Of a DNA stretch of 64,000 nucleotides, positions 7,921-17,108 are shown piece after piece. Made by a program: the position numbers and the translations under genes. Every line of letters begins with the position of its first letter. Positions within the stretch are counted from its first letter, which is position 1. The DNA is from Streptomyces spongiicola (GTDB taxonomy: Bacteria; Actinomycetota; Actinomycetes; Streptomycetales; Streptomycetaceae): assembly GCF_003122365.1 (NCBI RefSeq), contig NZ_CP029254.1, forward strand, positions 2,738,501 through 2,802,500, written 5' to 3'. The notes under the pieces were generated by a model. That model did not search any database, had not been told where the DNA came from, and was given only the letters and a program-made list of their open reading frames with translations.

Positions 7921-10059
7921 CTAGTTGCCGGTGTGGTAGGTGTTGACGAGCTTGGTGGAGGTGTAGACCCAGGCGCCGGGGTTGGATGCCCAGCCGGCCT
8001 GGCCGCCGTTGAAGAGGGCGTCGGGCCGGGCGGTCCAGGTCCACATCTTGACGGCGTTGTCGCTCTGGTGGTTCATGATGGCGAGGTCGTCGCGGCCGTC
8101 GCCGTTGTAGTCGCCGGTCGCCAGTTGCAGGCGTTTGACGTCGAAACCGCCGGAGCTGTTGAGGGTGAGCTTGGCGGAGCCGAACCTGTTCTGGCCGTCG
8201 ACTTTCTCGAACAGCATGGTGCTGGTCTTGTCGCTGCCGTCGGCGTAGTCGTACCAGATCAGGGTGTCGTCGTGGCCGTCGCCGTTGAAGTCACCGGCCT
8301 GCGGGACGGCCTGGTCCCACTTGAGCGTGGTCTCCCACCACGGCGTGGGACTGGCGAAGGTGCCGCCCGGCTGGGTGGTGAAGACGTAGGTCTTCATCCC
8401 GTTGCCGCCCTGGTCGTAGTACACGCCCAGCTCCTCGCGGCCGTCGCCGTTGAAGTCGCCGGTGACGAACTTCGTAGCGGTGCGCAGCCAGGTGCCCTTG
8501 GGGGCGGACCAGGAGGCGACGGGGGTGTTGAAGGTGCCGTTGGTCTTGGTGGTGAAGGTGTGCAGCTTGGTGGTGCCGTCGGCTCCGGCGTACCAGACGG
8601 CCATGTCGTCACGGCCGTCGCCGTTGAAGTCGCCGGCCTGCGGGGTCATGTAGCTGTAGTGGAAGGGGCCGCCCGCGGGGGAGCTCCAGGCCTGGACGGG
8701 GGTGGCGAAGCCGCCGTCGGTCTTGCCGAGGGCGACGAAGGCCTTCACGCTGGCGTCGCTGTAGCCGCGCAGCATGGCCATGTCGCTGCGGCCGTCGCCG
8801 TTGAAGTCGCCGGAGACGAACTTCATGTACCTGGCGTCCCATTCGCCCACGGGGGCGGCGTAGGACTTGAACGGTGCGCTGAGCGCGCCGTTGTCGCCCT
8901 GGCCGAAGAAGGTGTACGTGGCGTCCGAGCCGGCGGTGAAGTCGTACCAGGCGCCGATGTCACTGCGTCCGTCGCCGTTGATGTCGTTGCGGACGACGGT
9001 GTTGCTGGACCACAGCGACTGGTTCTGGGTGTTGTAGACGACCAGGTTGCCGCGGTCGGTCAGGACCGCCTGGCCGCCGGCGGCGGTCGTCTTGGACTCC
9101 CACAGGGTCGCGGTGTCGGCCGCGTTGCGCACGACCAGGTTGCCGCTCGCGTCAAGGCGGGCGGTAGCGCCCGGATTGCCGCCCGTGCCCGTGGACCACA
9201 GGACTTTACCGGCCCTGGAGGCGATGACCAGGTCGCCGTCCGCCTGCATCGTCAGACGGTTGGTGGCGGAGGTGAGCATGTCGCCAGCCTGCAGGCTCTG
9301 GCCTGCATTCAGGCGGGAGCCGAGTGTGATGCTGGTACGAGTAGCGATCGCGTCGGTACGGGTCTCGGCCGCGTCCTGGCCGAAGCAGCCGCCCTGCCAC
9401 GAACGGCTGCTGACGGCGACGAGCTCGGGCGTACCGTTGTTGTCCCGCAGAAGTGGACCGCCGGTGTCGCCCTTGCAGATAGCGTCGCTGGCGGTCTTGC
9501 CGACGATGTTCACGTCGGTCTCGGTGACCGAATTGATCGTGAATGAACCCGTGTGCAGCTTGGTGGGAGCCCACTCGGTCTTGGTGCGGCCGTAACCGGC
9601 GACCGTCAGGGTGTCGCCAACCGCAGGTGAGGCAACCGCCATTGCGACCGGGGTGATACCGGTGGCAGGGGTTGCGAGGCGTGCCATGACCAGATCACGG
9701 CCCGCGCGGGGCACGAGGTCGACAATCTCGGCGACGTGGCCGCCAGTGCCAGTAAGATCGGCGCGGCCGATCGTGGCCACCGTCTTCTCAACAGGCCTGC
9801 CGGGCGCGAGCTCCGTGAGTCCGCCAGTGAAGCAGGAGGCAGCGGTCAGCACCCACTGGGCATCGACAAGGACGCCGGAGCAGCCGCGCATGTTGCCCTC
9901 GCCGTCGCCTATCTCCAACCGCGCAGTGAACGCATAGGCGTCGCCCACGGCAGGAGTGCCGGTGACGGCATGGGCAGGTGTGGCGCTCAACGCGAGGGGC
10001 CCGGAGAGCAGGGCCGCCGCGGCCAGCGCGGAGAGACGGAAAGGGCTGGCGTGATGCAT
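7921..10059 (-). CDS. secreted S1-like (pseudo)protease with bulb-type lectin and FG-GAP repeats
   Basis: This is a 712-residue exported protein. A Sec signal runs to ATPAHA at residue 31. A chymotrypsin-fold domain spans about 32-235, a bulb-type lectin domain about 250-355 (LTMQADGDLVI, LDASGNLVVRN, LTDRGNLVVYN), and an FG-GAP/VCBS propeller with six to seven GDFNGDGRxD calcium-binding loops fills about 360-700. The protease core is unusual. The catalytic His is replaced by Ser (LTAASC, S75) and the nucleophile Ser by Thr (KGDTGGP, T199), while an Asp (RDLV, D122) remains. It is therefore probably a binding protein rather than a peptidase, though Thr could in principle act as a nucleophile. 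The lectin and propeller suggest glycan or surface binding. Confidence 0.88.
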   Translation of the reverse strand: MHHASPFRLSALAAAALLSGPLALSATPAHAVTGTPAVGDAYAFTARLEIGDGEGNMRGCSGVLVDAQWVLTAASCFTGGLTELAPGRPVEKTVATIGRADLTGTGGHVAEIVDLVPRAGRDLVMARLATPATGITPVAMAVASPAVGDTLTVAGYGRTKTEWAPTKLHTGSFTINSVTETDVNIVGKTASDAICKGDTGGPLLRDNNGTPELVAVSSRSWQGGCFGQDAAETRTDAIATRTSITLGSRLNAGQSLQAGDMLTSATNRLTMQADGDLVIASRAGKVLWSTGTGGNPGATARLDASGNLVVRNAADTATLWESKTTAAGGQAVLTDRGNLVVYNTQNQSLWSSNTVVRNDINGDGRSDIGAWYDFTAGSDATYTFFGQGDNGALSAPFKSYAAPVGEWDARYMKFVSGDFNGDGRSDMAMLRGYSDASVKAFVALGKTDGGFATPVQAWSSPAGGPFHYSYMTPQAGDFNGDGRDDMAVWYAGADGTTKLHTFTTKTNGTFNTPVASWSAPKGTWLRTATKFVTGDFNGDGREELGVYYDQGGNGMKTYVFTTQPGGTFASPTPWWETTLKWDQAVPQAGDFNGDGHDDTLIWYDYADGSDKTSTMLFEKVDGQNRFGSAKLTLNSSGGFDVKRLQLATGDYNGDGRDDLAIMNHQSDNAVKMWTWTARPDALFNGGQAGWASNPGAWVYTSTKLVNTYHTGN

Positions 10060-10139
10060 GACCTTGGTTCCTTGTTATAGGTCTGCCGTCAGTCACCACC
10101 GAGCGGCAGCGTAGCGAACAACTGTTTCTAAGCAGCCGT

Positions 10140-10658
10140 CTACTTGGAGGACCTGATTTCTACGAGCATGTGCTCGCGACCCTCGGGATCTGCAGCCTCG
10201 CCGACCTGGGTCCAGGCGTTCTTGTTGACGTCGAAGGACTTCTCCTCGCCCTCGACGGTCATGTTGACCTCGGTGGTGTAGTCATTGCCCCTGATTCCAT
10301 GGACGGAGGGGATCTCCAGGGTCAGCCAGCCGGAGTTGCCCGTGAAACGGAAGCAGATCGGTTTGCTCTGACTACGGGCCAGCACCTGAAGCAGACCGGC
10401 CTCGCTGCCGCACTCGGCGAGGACGATGTGGCCGTCACCACGCTTGAGGGTGATCCCCTGCTCGGAAAGGATCTTGTCGGCCTGCGGGTAGTTGAAGTCC
10501 TCGATGGCATAGCCCGGGGCCTCGTCGGCAACAGCCTCGACGGCGGCGGTCTCTCCGCCAGCGGGATAGGGGGCGCCCACCATCGCGAGCCATGCCAAGG
10601 TGCCTGCGGCCATGGCGGCGCCCAGAGTGCGCGCAATCGCGCTACGTACCTTCATCAC
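10140..10658 (-). CDS. hypothetical exported protein
   Basis: I do not recognise a family for this 172-residue protein. It has a signal-like N-terminus (MMKVRSAIARTLGAAMAAGT, hydrophobic to about residue 30). The mature part is acidic, with two Cys (AECGSEAG and KPICFRF) that could form a disulfide, and a beta-rich middle. It is transcribed in the same direction as the lectin/FG-GAP gene 80 bp downstream, so the two may be co-expressed, but no function follows from that. Confidence 0.65.
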   Translation of the reverse strand: MMKVRSAIARTLGAAMAAGTLAWLAMVGAPYPAGGETAAVEAVADEAPGYAIEDFNYPQADKILSEQGITLKRGDGHIVLAECGSEAGLLQVLARSQSKPICFRFTGNSGWLTLEIPSVHGIRGNDYTTEVNMTVEGEEKSFDVNKNAWTQVGEAADPEGREHMLVEIRSSK

Positions 10659-11137
10659 TAAGTCCTACTCATAGATTCCGTTTCGGGAGCGCGACGACAT
10701 CGGCCTTCCGGCGGTTTTTGAGTCGGCAGTTTGCACGGGATGCGCGTGTGCGTTAGCTGTCCGCCCGAAAAGTGCCAGAGCCCCCGAGGATCCCCGAATC
10801 CCGACGAGATCAAAGCCCCAAGAGAAGGGGGCTGCAATTAACCGCAGATCCGGGAAATGCGCCAACTCTTGACTGACACATGAGATCACACTCCCCTTCA
10901 CCGCCCAGCCGGCTAGCGTCCAAAACCGTACATTCTGCCCCTACTTGGAGAGTGACATCCATCACCTTTCGGTATGGTTGTGCGGACCTTGATCAAGATT
11001 CCGCATACGGAAGGTGAAGGAGATATAACGGCTACCCGGCAGTGTTCACCTCCGTGGACTATGCGATGCTGCACGAGCAAATAGGGTCGCGGAGATCCGT
11101 CGCGCAGGCCCTCTGAATTTTCTGCGGAGTCCCTTCA
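10659..11137. other. intergenic region, probable divergent promoters
   Basis: This 479-bp gap separates the exported hypothetical gene and the ALF-repeat gene. It is notably less GC-rich than its surroundings (10970-11060). TTCCG-CATA-CGGAA at 11000-11013 is an inverted repeat that could be an operator. A frame of about 78 codons on the minus strand has no support. Confidence 0.5.
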
Positions 11138-14100
11138 ATGACGAAAAAAAGCAGCCGCCTGCGATGGCGGCATGGCAGGCATATATCGGCCCTTGCGCTG
11201 GCCCTTTCCGCTGCCGTGGTCGGCACCGCCTGGGGCGAGTCCGCGGCCGCTGCCGAGATCGGTCTGCCTGACGACGCCCGCACCCAGATCCTTGAGGCCT
11301 GGCAGTTCGGCGGCCGCGCGGTCCGCCAAGAGGCCGAGACCGCGCTTGTCGGAACCGATGATGACCTCAAAGCCTTCCTCGACACTGGTTTCGCCCGGGC
11401 TCGCTCCGAGGACGAGCGCGCCGCCGTCCTCGATCTGCTCAACTATGCTGGCCCCGGCGTGCGGGCCGAGGCCCAGGACGCGCTCTCCGGCACGGACGCG
11501 GAGTTGCACGCCTTCGTCACCGAGGGGTACAAGGGCCCTCTGGCCGACGATCGCAGGGTCGCAGTACTCACCATCCTGGGCACGGGCGGCAAGGCGGTGG
11601 TACGCGAGGCGAACAAGGCTCTCGACGACGGCTCCGACGGGGCTCTGGACACCTTCCTGCAGTCGGGCCAGTACATGGCGCGTCAGGAGGACGAGCGTGT
11701 CGAGGTGCTCTCCATGCTCACCGGCGCCGGTCCGAATCTGACCGAGGCCATCAACCGAGCGATGGATGGCACTGCGGCCGACGTGACCATGTTCCTGGAG
11801 AAGGGGCAGCATCTGGCGCGGGCCCGTGACCAGGAGAAGCTGACGATCGATCAGCTCGTGATGCAGGCCGGGGCCGCGGGTGACCGAGCTCATCAGGCCA
11901 CGGTCGCCGCGCAGGAGGCCTCCGACCGGGCGGAGGCAGCCTCTGTCGCGGCCAAGAAGGCCGCTCAGAAGGCGGCCGAGGAATCCGCCGCCGCCCAGGC
12001 TGACTCTGTCAAGGCCTCGCGCGCCGCCGGACGCGCTGCCGACGCTGCCAAGGGCGCCGCCGATGCCGCTCGAACCGCTGTGACCGCCTCGCGGACAGCG
12101 GTCTCCGCCGCTCGTACCGCTGCCAGCGCCGCGCAGGCCGCGGCGGCGGCCGCGGCCGCCGCCTCGTCAGCATCGGTACGCGCCTGGAACGCGGCATCTG
12201 CAGCGTCGAAGGACGCGTCGAAGGCAGGCGCCGCAAGCCAGGCGGCCAAGGCAGCCAAGGCAACGGCTGCCAAGGCCCGCAAGGCCGCCGACGCGGCCAA
12301 GGCCGCCGCCACCGCGAGTAGCAAGGCCCAGGAATCAAGCGCCGCGGCGGCGCGCGCCGGCCAGAACGCGGCCGCCTCGGCTGACGCAGCGGCCGACGCC
12401 GCCGAGGCCGCGGGCGTCTCGCAAGCACAGGCCCAGCGGGCCAGGGACGCGGCGGCACTGGCCCGGTCGTCCGCCAATACCGCCACGGCCGCGGCCAACC
12501 GGGCCGCCGCACTGGCGCAGAAGGCGGCCACCGCCGCCAACCAGGCCCACGACGCCGCGAACAGCGCGGCCGACCACGCGGAGGCCGCTGCCAAGGCCGC
12601 CGAGGAAGCCGCCGCACACGCCGGTCAGGCGGTCGACTGGGCCAACAAGGCCACCGCCAACGCCAATGACGCAATCGCCGCCGCCACGGACGCGGGCAAC
12701 GCGGTCAAGCAAGCGCAGAACGTCGCCCAGCTCGCCCGTGACGCCGAGGCCGCACAACTCGCCGAAGAACGCGACCTGGCCATCGAGGTCGCCAAGCAGC
12801 TCAAGGTCGAGGAAGACCAGTACCAGGCGGCCAGTCGGAAGACCCAGGCCCAGGAGGAGGCAGCCAGTCAGGAGACTAAGGACCTGCTAGCCCAGGCAGC
12901 GGCCGACAGCGACACGGCCAAGGCCGCTGAACTTGGCCGCAGGGCCGCGGTTAACCTGATGGCCGACAGCTCTGTATGGACCCGCCAGGCCGCGCAGGAG
13001 GCGCTGACTGGCGACGACCGCGACGTCGTCGACTGGGTCAAGACCGGCTACACCAACGCGGCCGGGCTCGATGACCGCGAGAAGGTCCTCACCCTGGCCA
13101 AGCTCAACAAGGTGGTTCTGTCGGAGGCGGCGCAGAAGGCGCTGGAGAGCACCGACCCCAGCGCCGTCAGCACCTTCCTGCTCAAGGGCGCCAGGGACGT
13201 GCAGGCGGACGACTACCGCGTCGCCGTGCTCAAGGCACTGAACGGAGCGGGCAAGGCCGTCACCGCCGCCGCCAACAAAGCACTCGACGACGGGAGCGTC
13301 GAGGCCCTGCACCAGTTCCTGCTCCACGAGCACTCGCAGGCGCAGACCGAGGACGACCGGGTAGCGACCCTGGCCGCACTAAACGGCTCCGGCCCCAACA
13401 TGGAAGCCGCCGCGCAGGCCGCCCTCGACGGTCCCGAATGGATGCTGCAACAGTTCATCGACTACGCCCAGTATCAGGCGCAGGAGGCGGACAACGACAC
13501 CGCCACCCACGTGGCATCGATCAACGCCCAGATCGCCTCGGCAGCACGCATCACCGCCACCGCCTACAAGGACGCCGCCGAGGCCGCCCAGGCCGCAGCC
13601 GACGCCCGCCATGCAGCCGACGAGGCCGTTCAGTGGGCCGACAAGGCTCAGGACTCGGCGGCAGACGCACAGAACTACGCCAACCAGGCCGCAGCCTCCG
13701 CCAAAGACGCCGACAAGTTCGCCCAGGCCGCCCAGACCTCGGCTACAACCGCAGCGCAGGCTGCCTCGACCGCCCGCACCGCCAGCCGCCAAGCCAATTA
13801 CTCCGCCAACCAGGCGATCAGCTCGGCCCACTCCGCGGTGGCCGCGGCCAGCAGCGCACAAACGGCCGCCGACAAGGCGTACGCCGACGCGATCGCCGCA
13901 GGCAAGTCCGCGACCGAGGCCAAGACCGCAGCAGGCGAGGCCAAGAAAATCTCCGAGACGAAGCGGAAGGAGGAGCTTGCAGCGGAGGCAGCCAAGGCAG
14001 CCGAGCGGGCCCGGCAGAACCAGACCAACGGCGTCGACCCGGCCAACACCGCAGATAACGACAAGATCAATGTGGGTGATGTCCGGAAACTGAGCCAAGA

Positions 14101-14443
14101 GCAGCAGGACGCTGCGTCGGCGGCTACCTCCCTGGCCGAGATCAGCGCCATCCTCGGCGGGGCCGCAGTCGTCGCGGCTTTCGTGCCTGGCGGCCAGCTT
14201 CTCGCGGGTGCTCTGGGAGGCGCCTCGCTCGTATTCGCGGCAGCCAGCACCATGTACAACGCCAAGGCCTACGGCTGGGGCAGTGACCAAGTGGTTGTCG
14301 GCGTCGCCGGCATGGCTCTCAGCATCGGACTTGGTGGGCTAGGAAGCCTCGCGGCCTCGCAAGCGACCCAGAACTTTGGCAAGGCAGCGGTCTCAGGAAT
14401 CAACAACGCGGCCTCGGCGGTTGTGGGCTGGTTCACAGCGTGA
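11138..14443 (+). CDS. large exported ALF-repeat protein, probable polymorphic toxin
   Basis: This is an 1101-residue protein. Residues 1-40 form a Sec signal (positive start, hydrophobic run, ESAAAAE). About 41-232 hold four ALF-type helical repeats (pattern D-R-x-x-V-L-x-x-L, G-x-x-V-x-x-x-A, A-L-x-G-x-D, F-L-x-x-G). About 240-560 is an Ala/Lys-rich coiled coil. A second ALF block is at about 607-777, a second coiled coil at 797-950, and a hydrophobic Gly/Ala domain at 993-1101 (for example AEISAILGGAAVVAAFVPGG). ALF repeats are known from Streptomyces polymorphic toxin-like proteins whose C-terminal tips vary. Here the protein ends in the hydrophobic domain with no enzymatic tip. So either the tip has been lost or the hydrophobic domain is the effector, for example pore-forming. 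A small membrane protein follows. Confidence 0.8.
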   Translation: MTKKSSRLRWRHGRHISALALALSAAVVGTAWGESAAAAEIGLPDDARTQILEAWQFGGRAVRQEAETALVGTDDDLKAFLDTGFARARSEDERAAVLDLLNYAGPGVRAEAQDALSGTDAELHAFVTEGYKGPLADDRRVAVLTILGTGGKAVVREANKALDDGSDGALDTFLQSGQYMARQEDERVEVLSMLTGAGPNLTEAINRAMDGTAADVTMFLEKGQHLARARDQEKLTIDQLVMQAGAAGDRAHQATVAAQEASDRAEAASVAAKKAAQKAAEESAAAQADSVKASRAAGRAADAAKGAADAARTAVTASRTAVSAARTAASAAQAAAAAAAAASSASVRAWNAASAASKDASKAGAASQAAKAAKATAAKARKAADAAKAAATASSKAQESSAAAARAGQNAAASADAAADAAEAAGVSQAQAQRARDAAALARSSANTATAAANRAAALAQKAATAANQAHDAANSAADHAEAAAKAAEEAAAHAGQAVDWANKATANANDAIAAATDAGNAVKQAQNVAQLARDAEAAQLAEERDLAIEVAKQLKVEEDQYQAASRKTQAQEEAASQETKDLLAQAAADSDTAKAAELGRRAAVNLMADSSVWTRQAAQEALTGDDRDVVDWVKTGYTNAAGLDDREKVLTLAKLNKVVLSEAAQKALESTDPSAVSTFLLKGARDVQADDYRVAVLKALNGAGKAVTAAANKALDDGSVEALHQFLLHEHSQAQTEDDRVATLAALNGSGPNMEAAAQAALDGPEWMLQQFIDYAQYQAQEADNDTATHVASINAQIASAARITATAYKDAAEAAQAAADARHAADEAVQWADKAQDSAADAQNYANQAAASAKDADKFAQAAQTSATTAAQAASTARTASRQANYSANQAISSAHSAVAAASSAQTAADKAYADAIAAGKSATEAKTAAGEAKKISETKRKEELAAEAAKAAERARQNQTNGVDPANTADNDKINVGDVRKLSQEQQDAASAATSLAEISAILGGAAVVAAFVPGGQLLAGALGGASLVFAAASTMYNAKAYGWGSDQVVVGVAGMALSIGLGGLGSLAASQATQNFGKAAVSGINNAASAVVGWFTA

Positions 14444-14451
14444 GCTTCACG

Positions 14452-14497
14452 GCCACGGGCGGGCGGCGAGGATACTCCCCTGCCGCCCGCCCGTGGC
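14452..14497 (+). terminator. strong hairpin between ALF protein and its membrane partner
   Basis: A perfect 16-bp stem (14452-14467 with 14482-14497, core CCACGGGCGGGCGG) has a 14-nt loop. It begins 8 bp after the ALF gene stop. It should stop or attenuate transcription before the membrane protein, which implies a separate or read-through-limited supply of that partner. Confidence 0.75.
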
Positions 14498-14558
14498 ACA
14501 GTTTAGGATGAGAAAACCCTCGAGCCAATGACCACGAGGGATAGAAGAAAGGGTTGTG

Positions 14559-14948
14559 ATGCCGGAGAAGTCCTCTCCGTTGTGGTGGTTGTTCGCAGCG
14601 ATTAGCATAGGCGTCTACCTCGCCGCGATGTTTCCAGGAATGATAAACTCGCGCCAGAAGATTTGGGTGTCATGCGGCCCGGTGGCGGGCTTCCTGGCAA
14701 TCATGGCCTTCAGCGCCAACTACGATTGGTCCCTGAACGAGATGCTCCCCGCCTACTGCGGGATGCTCTTGGGCTTCGCCCTAGGCGTCGTGGGCCAATG
14801 GAAGGCAATGCGCGAGTTCATGGCGTGGCGCGAGGCGAACCCGGGAAAGCCTGATGACGAGGGTCCAGGTGTCCCGTGGATGCTGCAGATTGCGTTCACC
14901 TTGCCGATTTTCCTCGGCGGCGCGATCTGGTACATGAACAACTACTGA
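14559..14948 (+). CDS. four-helix membrane protein, candidate immunity protein
   Basis: This 129-residue protein shows four hydrophobic spans: about 8-25 (WWLFAAISIGVYLAAMF), 36-53, 62-80 (LLGFALGVVG) and 106-124 (AFTLPIFLGG). A charged loop EFMAWREANPGKPDDEG lies before the last. No family is recognised. The ATG at 14559 fits AAAGGG at 14548-14553 better than the GTG just before it. Its position directly after the ALF-repeat toxin-like gene, on the same strand, and the membrane-type C-terminus of that protein make it a candidate immunity partner. This is inference from context only. An IS1380 end abuts 12 bp after the stop. Confidence 0.7.
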   Translation: MPEKSSPLWWLFAAISIGVYLAAMFPGMINSRQKIWVSCGPVAGFLAIMAFSANYDWSLNEMLPAYCGMLLGFALGVVGQWKAMREFMAWREANPGKPDDEGPGVPWMLQIAFTLPIFLGGAIWYMNNY

Positions 14949-15055
14949 CGTTCCCTCAACCTCGATCCACCGCGTGAATTCTGATCACGGGGGTCGGGCT
15001 CGTTCCGGGTGTTTCTTCGGGATGCGGGCAGTGGTGGTCGCCGGGTGGCCGTCCG

Positions 15056-17022
15056 CCTGAGTTCCGCAGTTCGTAGGCACATACGGGTCTGTCGATCAGT
15101 GTCTGCGCAGGTCACGGTGTTTCGGTGCATGCGCGTCGCGTGAATCGCGTGGGCACACGCCTAGTCCATGAGGTATTGATCTTCTTGCTGTGATCGTTGA
15201 TGCTGTGGGCATGTACTTGCGGACCACCCAGCGGAAGAACAAGAACGGCACGACGGTTCGCTATGTTCAGCTCGCGCACAACCGGCGGGTGGGCGGCACT
15301 ACGCAGGCCGAGGTGGTGCACAATTTCGGCCGCGAGGACCAGCTCGACACCGACGGCCTGCGCCGTCTGGTCGCCTCGATCAACCGCTACCTGGGCGAGG
15401 ACGGCGCTGACGCGGCCGCTCCGGCGGCCGGCGGCGGCCTGCAGGTGACCGGCTCGCGCCCGCTCGGGGCGGTCTGGCTTCTGCAGGGCCTGTGGCGGCA
15501 GTTGGAGATCGACGCCGCCCTGAAGAAGATCCTCGGCGCGCGCCGGTTCCGCACCGACGTCGAGCGCGTGCTGTTCGCACTGGCCGCCAACCGTGCCATC
15601 GCCCCGGCCTCCAAGCTGTCGGCGGCCGAGTGGGCCGGCCGCGACGCGGTGATACCCGGCCTGGAGGCCATGGACGAGAACCAGGCATACCGGGCCATGG
15701 ACCTGCTGGTGGAGGCCGACGCCCAGGCTGAAGTGCAGGAAGCGGTGTTCTTCGCGGTCGCCAACCTCCTCAACCTCGAAGTCGACCTGCTGTTCTTCGA
15801 CACCACCAATACCTACTTCGAACGCGACGAACCCGACGAGGGCGAGACCCCGTTCCGCGCCTACGGCAAGAGCAAGGACCACCGCGACGACCTGCCGCAG
15901 ATCACCATCGGACTGGCTGTCACCAAAGAGGGCGTCCCGGTCCGGTGTTGGTGCTGGCCCGGCGGCACCAGCGACCAGGCGATCCTGCCGCAGGTCAAGG
16001 ACGACATGCGCGACTGGAAGCTGGGCCGCGTGATCACCGTGGTCGACCGCGGCTTCTCCTCCGCGGACAATCTCGCCTACCTCACCCGCGCCGGCGGCCA
16101 CTACATCGCCGGGATGCGCATGCGTGACGGAGGCGACCTGGCCGAGGCCGCGCTCGCCCGGCAGGGCCGCTACCAGAGCGTCCGCGACAACCTGCGCGTC
16201 AAGGAAGTCAAGCTCGACCAGGCCCCGGGCCGGCGCTTCGTCATCTGCCACAACCCTGCCCAGGAGGAACGCGACCGTCGCCATCGCGAGGAGGCCATCA
16301 AGCGGATCGAGGCCGAACTGGAGCGGATCCGGTCCCAGCGTGAACGTGACGCCAAGCGCGCGACCACAGCCAAGGCGCGGGAGCGGGCGGAGGCCGCCCA
16401 CGTGCGCGCCGAGTGCGCGCTGATCGAACACCCCACCCTGAAGCGGTGGTTGAGAACGTCGAAGAACGGACGGCTGGCCATCGACCGCGCCAAGGTCAAG
16501 GCCGAGGAGCGTCTCGACGGCAAGTACCTGCTGACCAGCTCCGATCCGCACCTGAGTGCCGAGGAGATCGCGGTCGGCTACAAGGCTCTCCTGGAAGCCG
16601 AGCGCGGATTTCGTGATCTGAAAACGGTGCTGGAACTACGACCGGTCTTTCACCGTCTCGAACACCGCATCCGCGCCCACGTGCTGCTGTGCTGGCTCGC
16701 ACTGCTGCTGATCCGCGTCGCCGAACGCCGCACCGGACAGACCTGGAACCGGATCAGCACCGAACTCGGCCGCGTGCACGAGGTCACCCTCACCGGCGAC
16801 GCCGGACAGATCACCCAGACCACCCCGCTCACCAGCCAGCAGGCCGCCCTCTACCGCGCCTGCGGCATCAAACCGCCGCCACGGATCACCGCCGCAGACC
16901 CGGCCTGACCAGCCATAACGTGCCCACGTGGGCACACGCCCGCACGGGCGCCATCCCGACGTTTCCGCAGCTCAATCCCTGTTTTCGACTCATCCGCATG
17001 CCTACCAACTGCGGAACTCAGG
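15056..17022 (+). mobile_element. IS1634-family insertion sequence
   Basis: The terminal inverted repeats are CCTGAGTTCCGCAGTT at 15056 and its complement ending at 17022; they stay alike for about 23 bp with one mismatch. A 5-bp target duplication GTCCG lies at 15051-15055 and 17023-17027. The element is 1967 bp and carries one transposase gene. A second, sub-terminal repeat CGTGGGCACACGCC occurs at 15148-15161 and 16927-16940, and there is a 16-bp palindrome at 16920-16935, which could be a transposase-binding or promoter site. Confidence 0.85.
15190..16908 (+). CDS. IS1634-family transposase
   Basis: This is a 572-residue DDE transposase. The first Asp is in LLFFDTTNTYFE, the second in ITVVDRGFSS, and the Glu in LEAERGFRDLKTVLELRPVF (the Y-K-x-x-x-x-x-E-R-x-F-R type signature). 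A long charged coiled-coil insertion (about residues 360-415) sits before the final segment, as usual for IS1634. The length is normal, so the gene looks intact. An in-frame ATG at 15211 gives MYLRTTQRKNKNG, an equally plausible start seen in related transposases. Confidence 0.9.
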   Translation: MIVDAVGMYLRTTQRKNKNGTTVRYVQLAHNRRVGGTTQAEVVHNFGREDQLDTDGLRRLVASINRYLGEDGADAAAPAAGGGLQVTGSRPLGAVWLLQGLWRQLEIDAALKKILGARRFRTDVERVLFALAANRAIAPASKLSAAEWAGRDAVIPGLEAMDENQAYRAMDLLVEADAQAEVQEAVFFAVANLLNLEVDLLFFDTTNTYFERDEPDEGETPFRAYGKSKDHRDDLPQITIGLAVTKEGVPVRCWCWPGGTSDQAILPQVKDDMRDWKLGRVITVVDRGFSSADNLAYLTRAGGHYIAGMRMRDGGDLAEAALARQGRYQSVRDNLRVKEVKLDQAPGRRFVICHNPAQEERDRRHREEAIKRIEAELERIRSQRERDAKRATTAKARERAEAAHVRAECALIEHPTLKRWLRTSKNGRLAIDRAKVKAEERLDGKYLLTSSDPHLSAEEIAVGYKALLEAERGFRDLKTVLELRPVFHRLEHRIRAHVLLCWLALLLIRVAERRTGQTWNRISTELGRVHEVTLTGDAGQITQTTPLTSQQAALYRACGIKPPPRITAADPA

Positions 17023-17108
17023 GTCCGGTGCGGGGTCTCCAAGGTTCTTCCGGGGCGTGGGCGGGCAGGGCGGTTGCGCGGGCCAGGTGACCATGCGCTG
17101 TCCGGTGG

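Noticed and set aside
10665..10901. 78-codon minus-strand frame upstream of the exported protein
   Set aside because: No Shine-Dalgarno, no motif, and it lies in the less GC-rich promoter region.
12009..12757. Long open frames opposite the ALF-repeat gene
   Set aside because: They arise from the Ala-rich GC-biased codons of the real gene; composition is extreme and no motif is present.
15149..16927. GTGGGCAC/GTGCCCAC as the ends of the IS1634-family element
   Set aside because: The sequences inside and outside do not give a target duplication, whereas CCTGAGTTCC/GGAACTCAGG ends at 15056 and 17022 are longer and flanked by a perfect GTCCG repeat that restores the IS1380 sequence.
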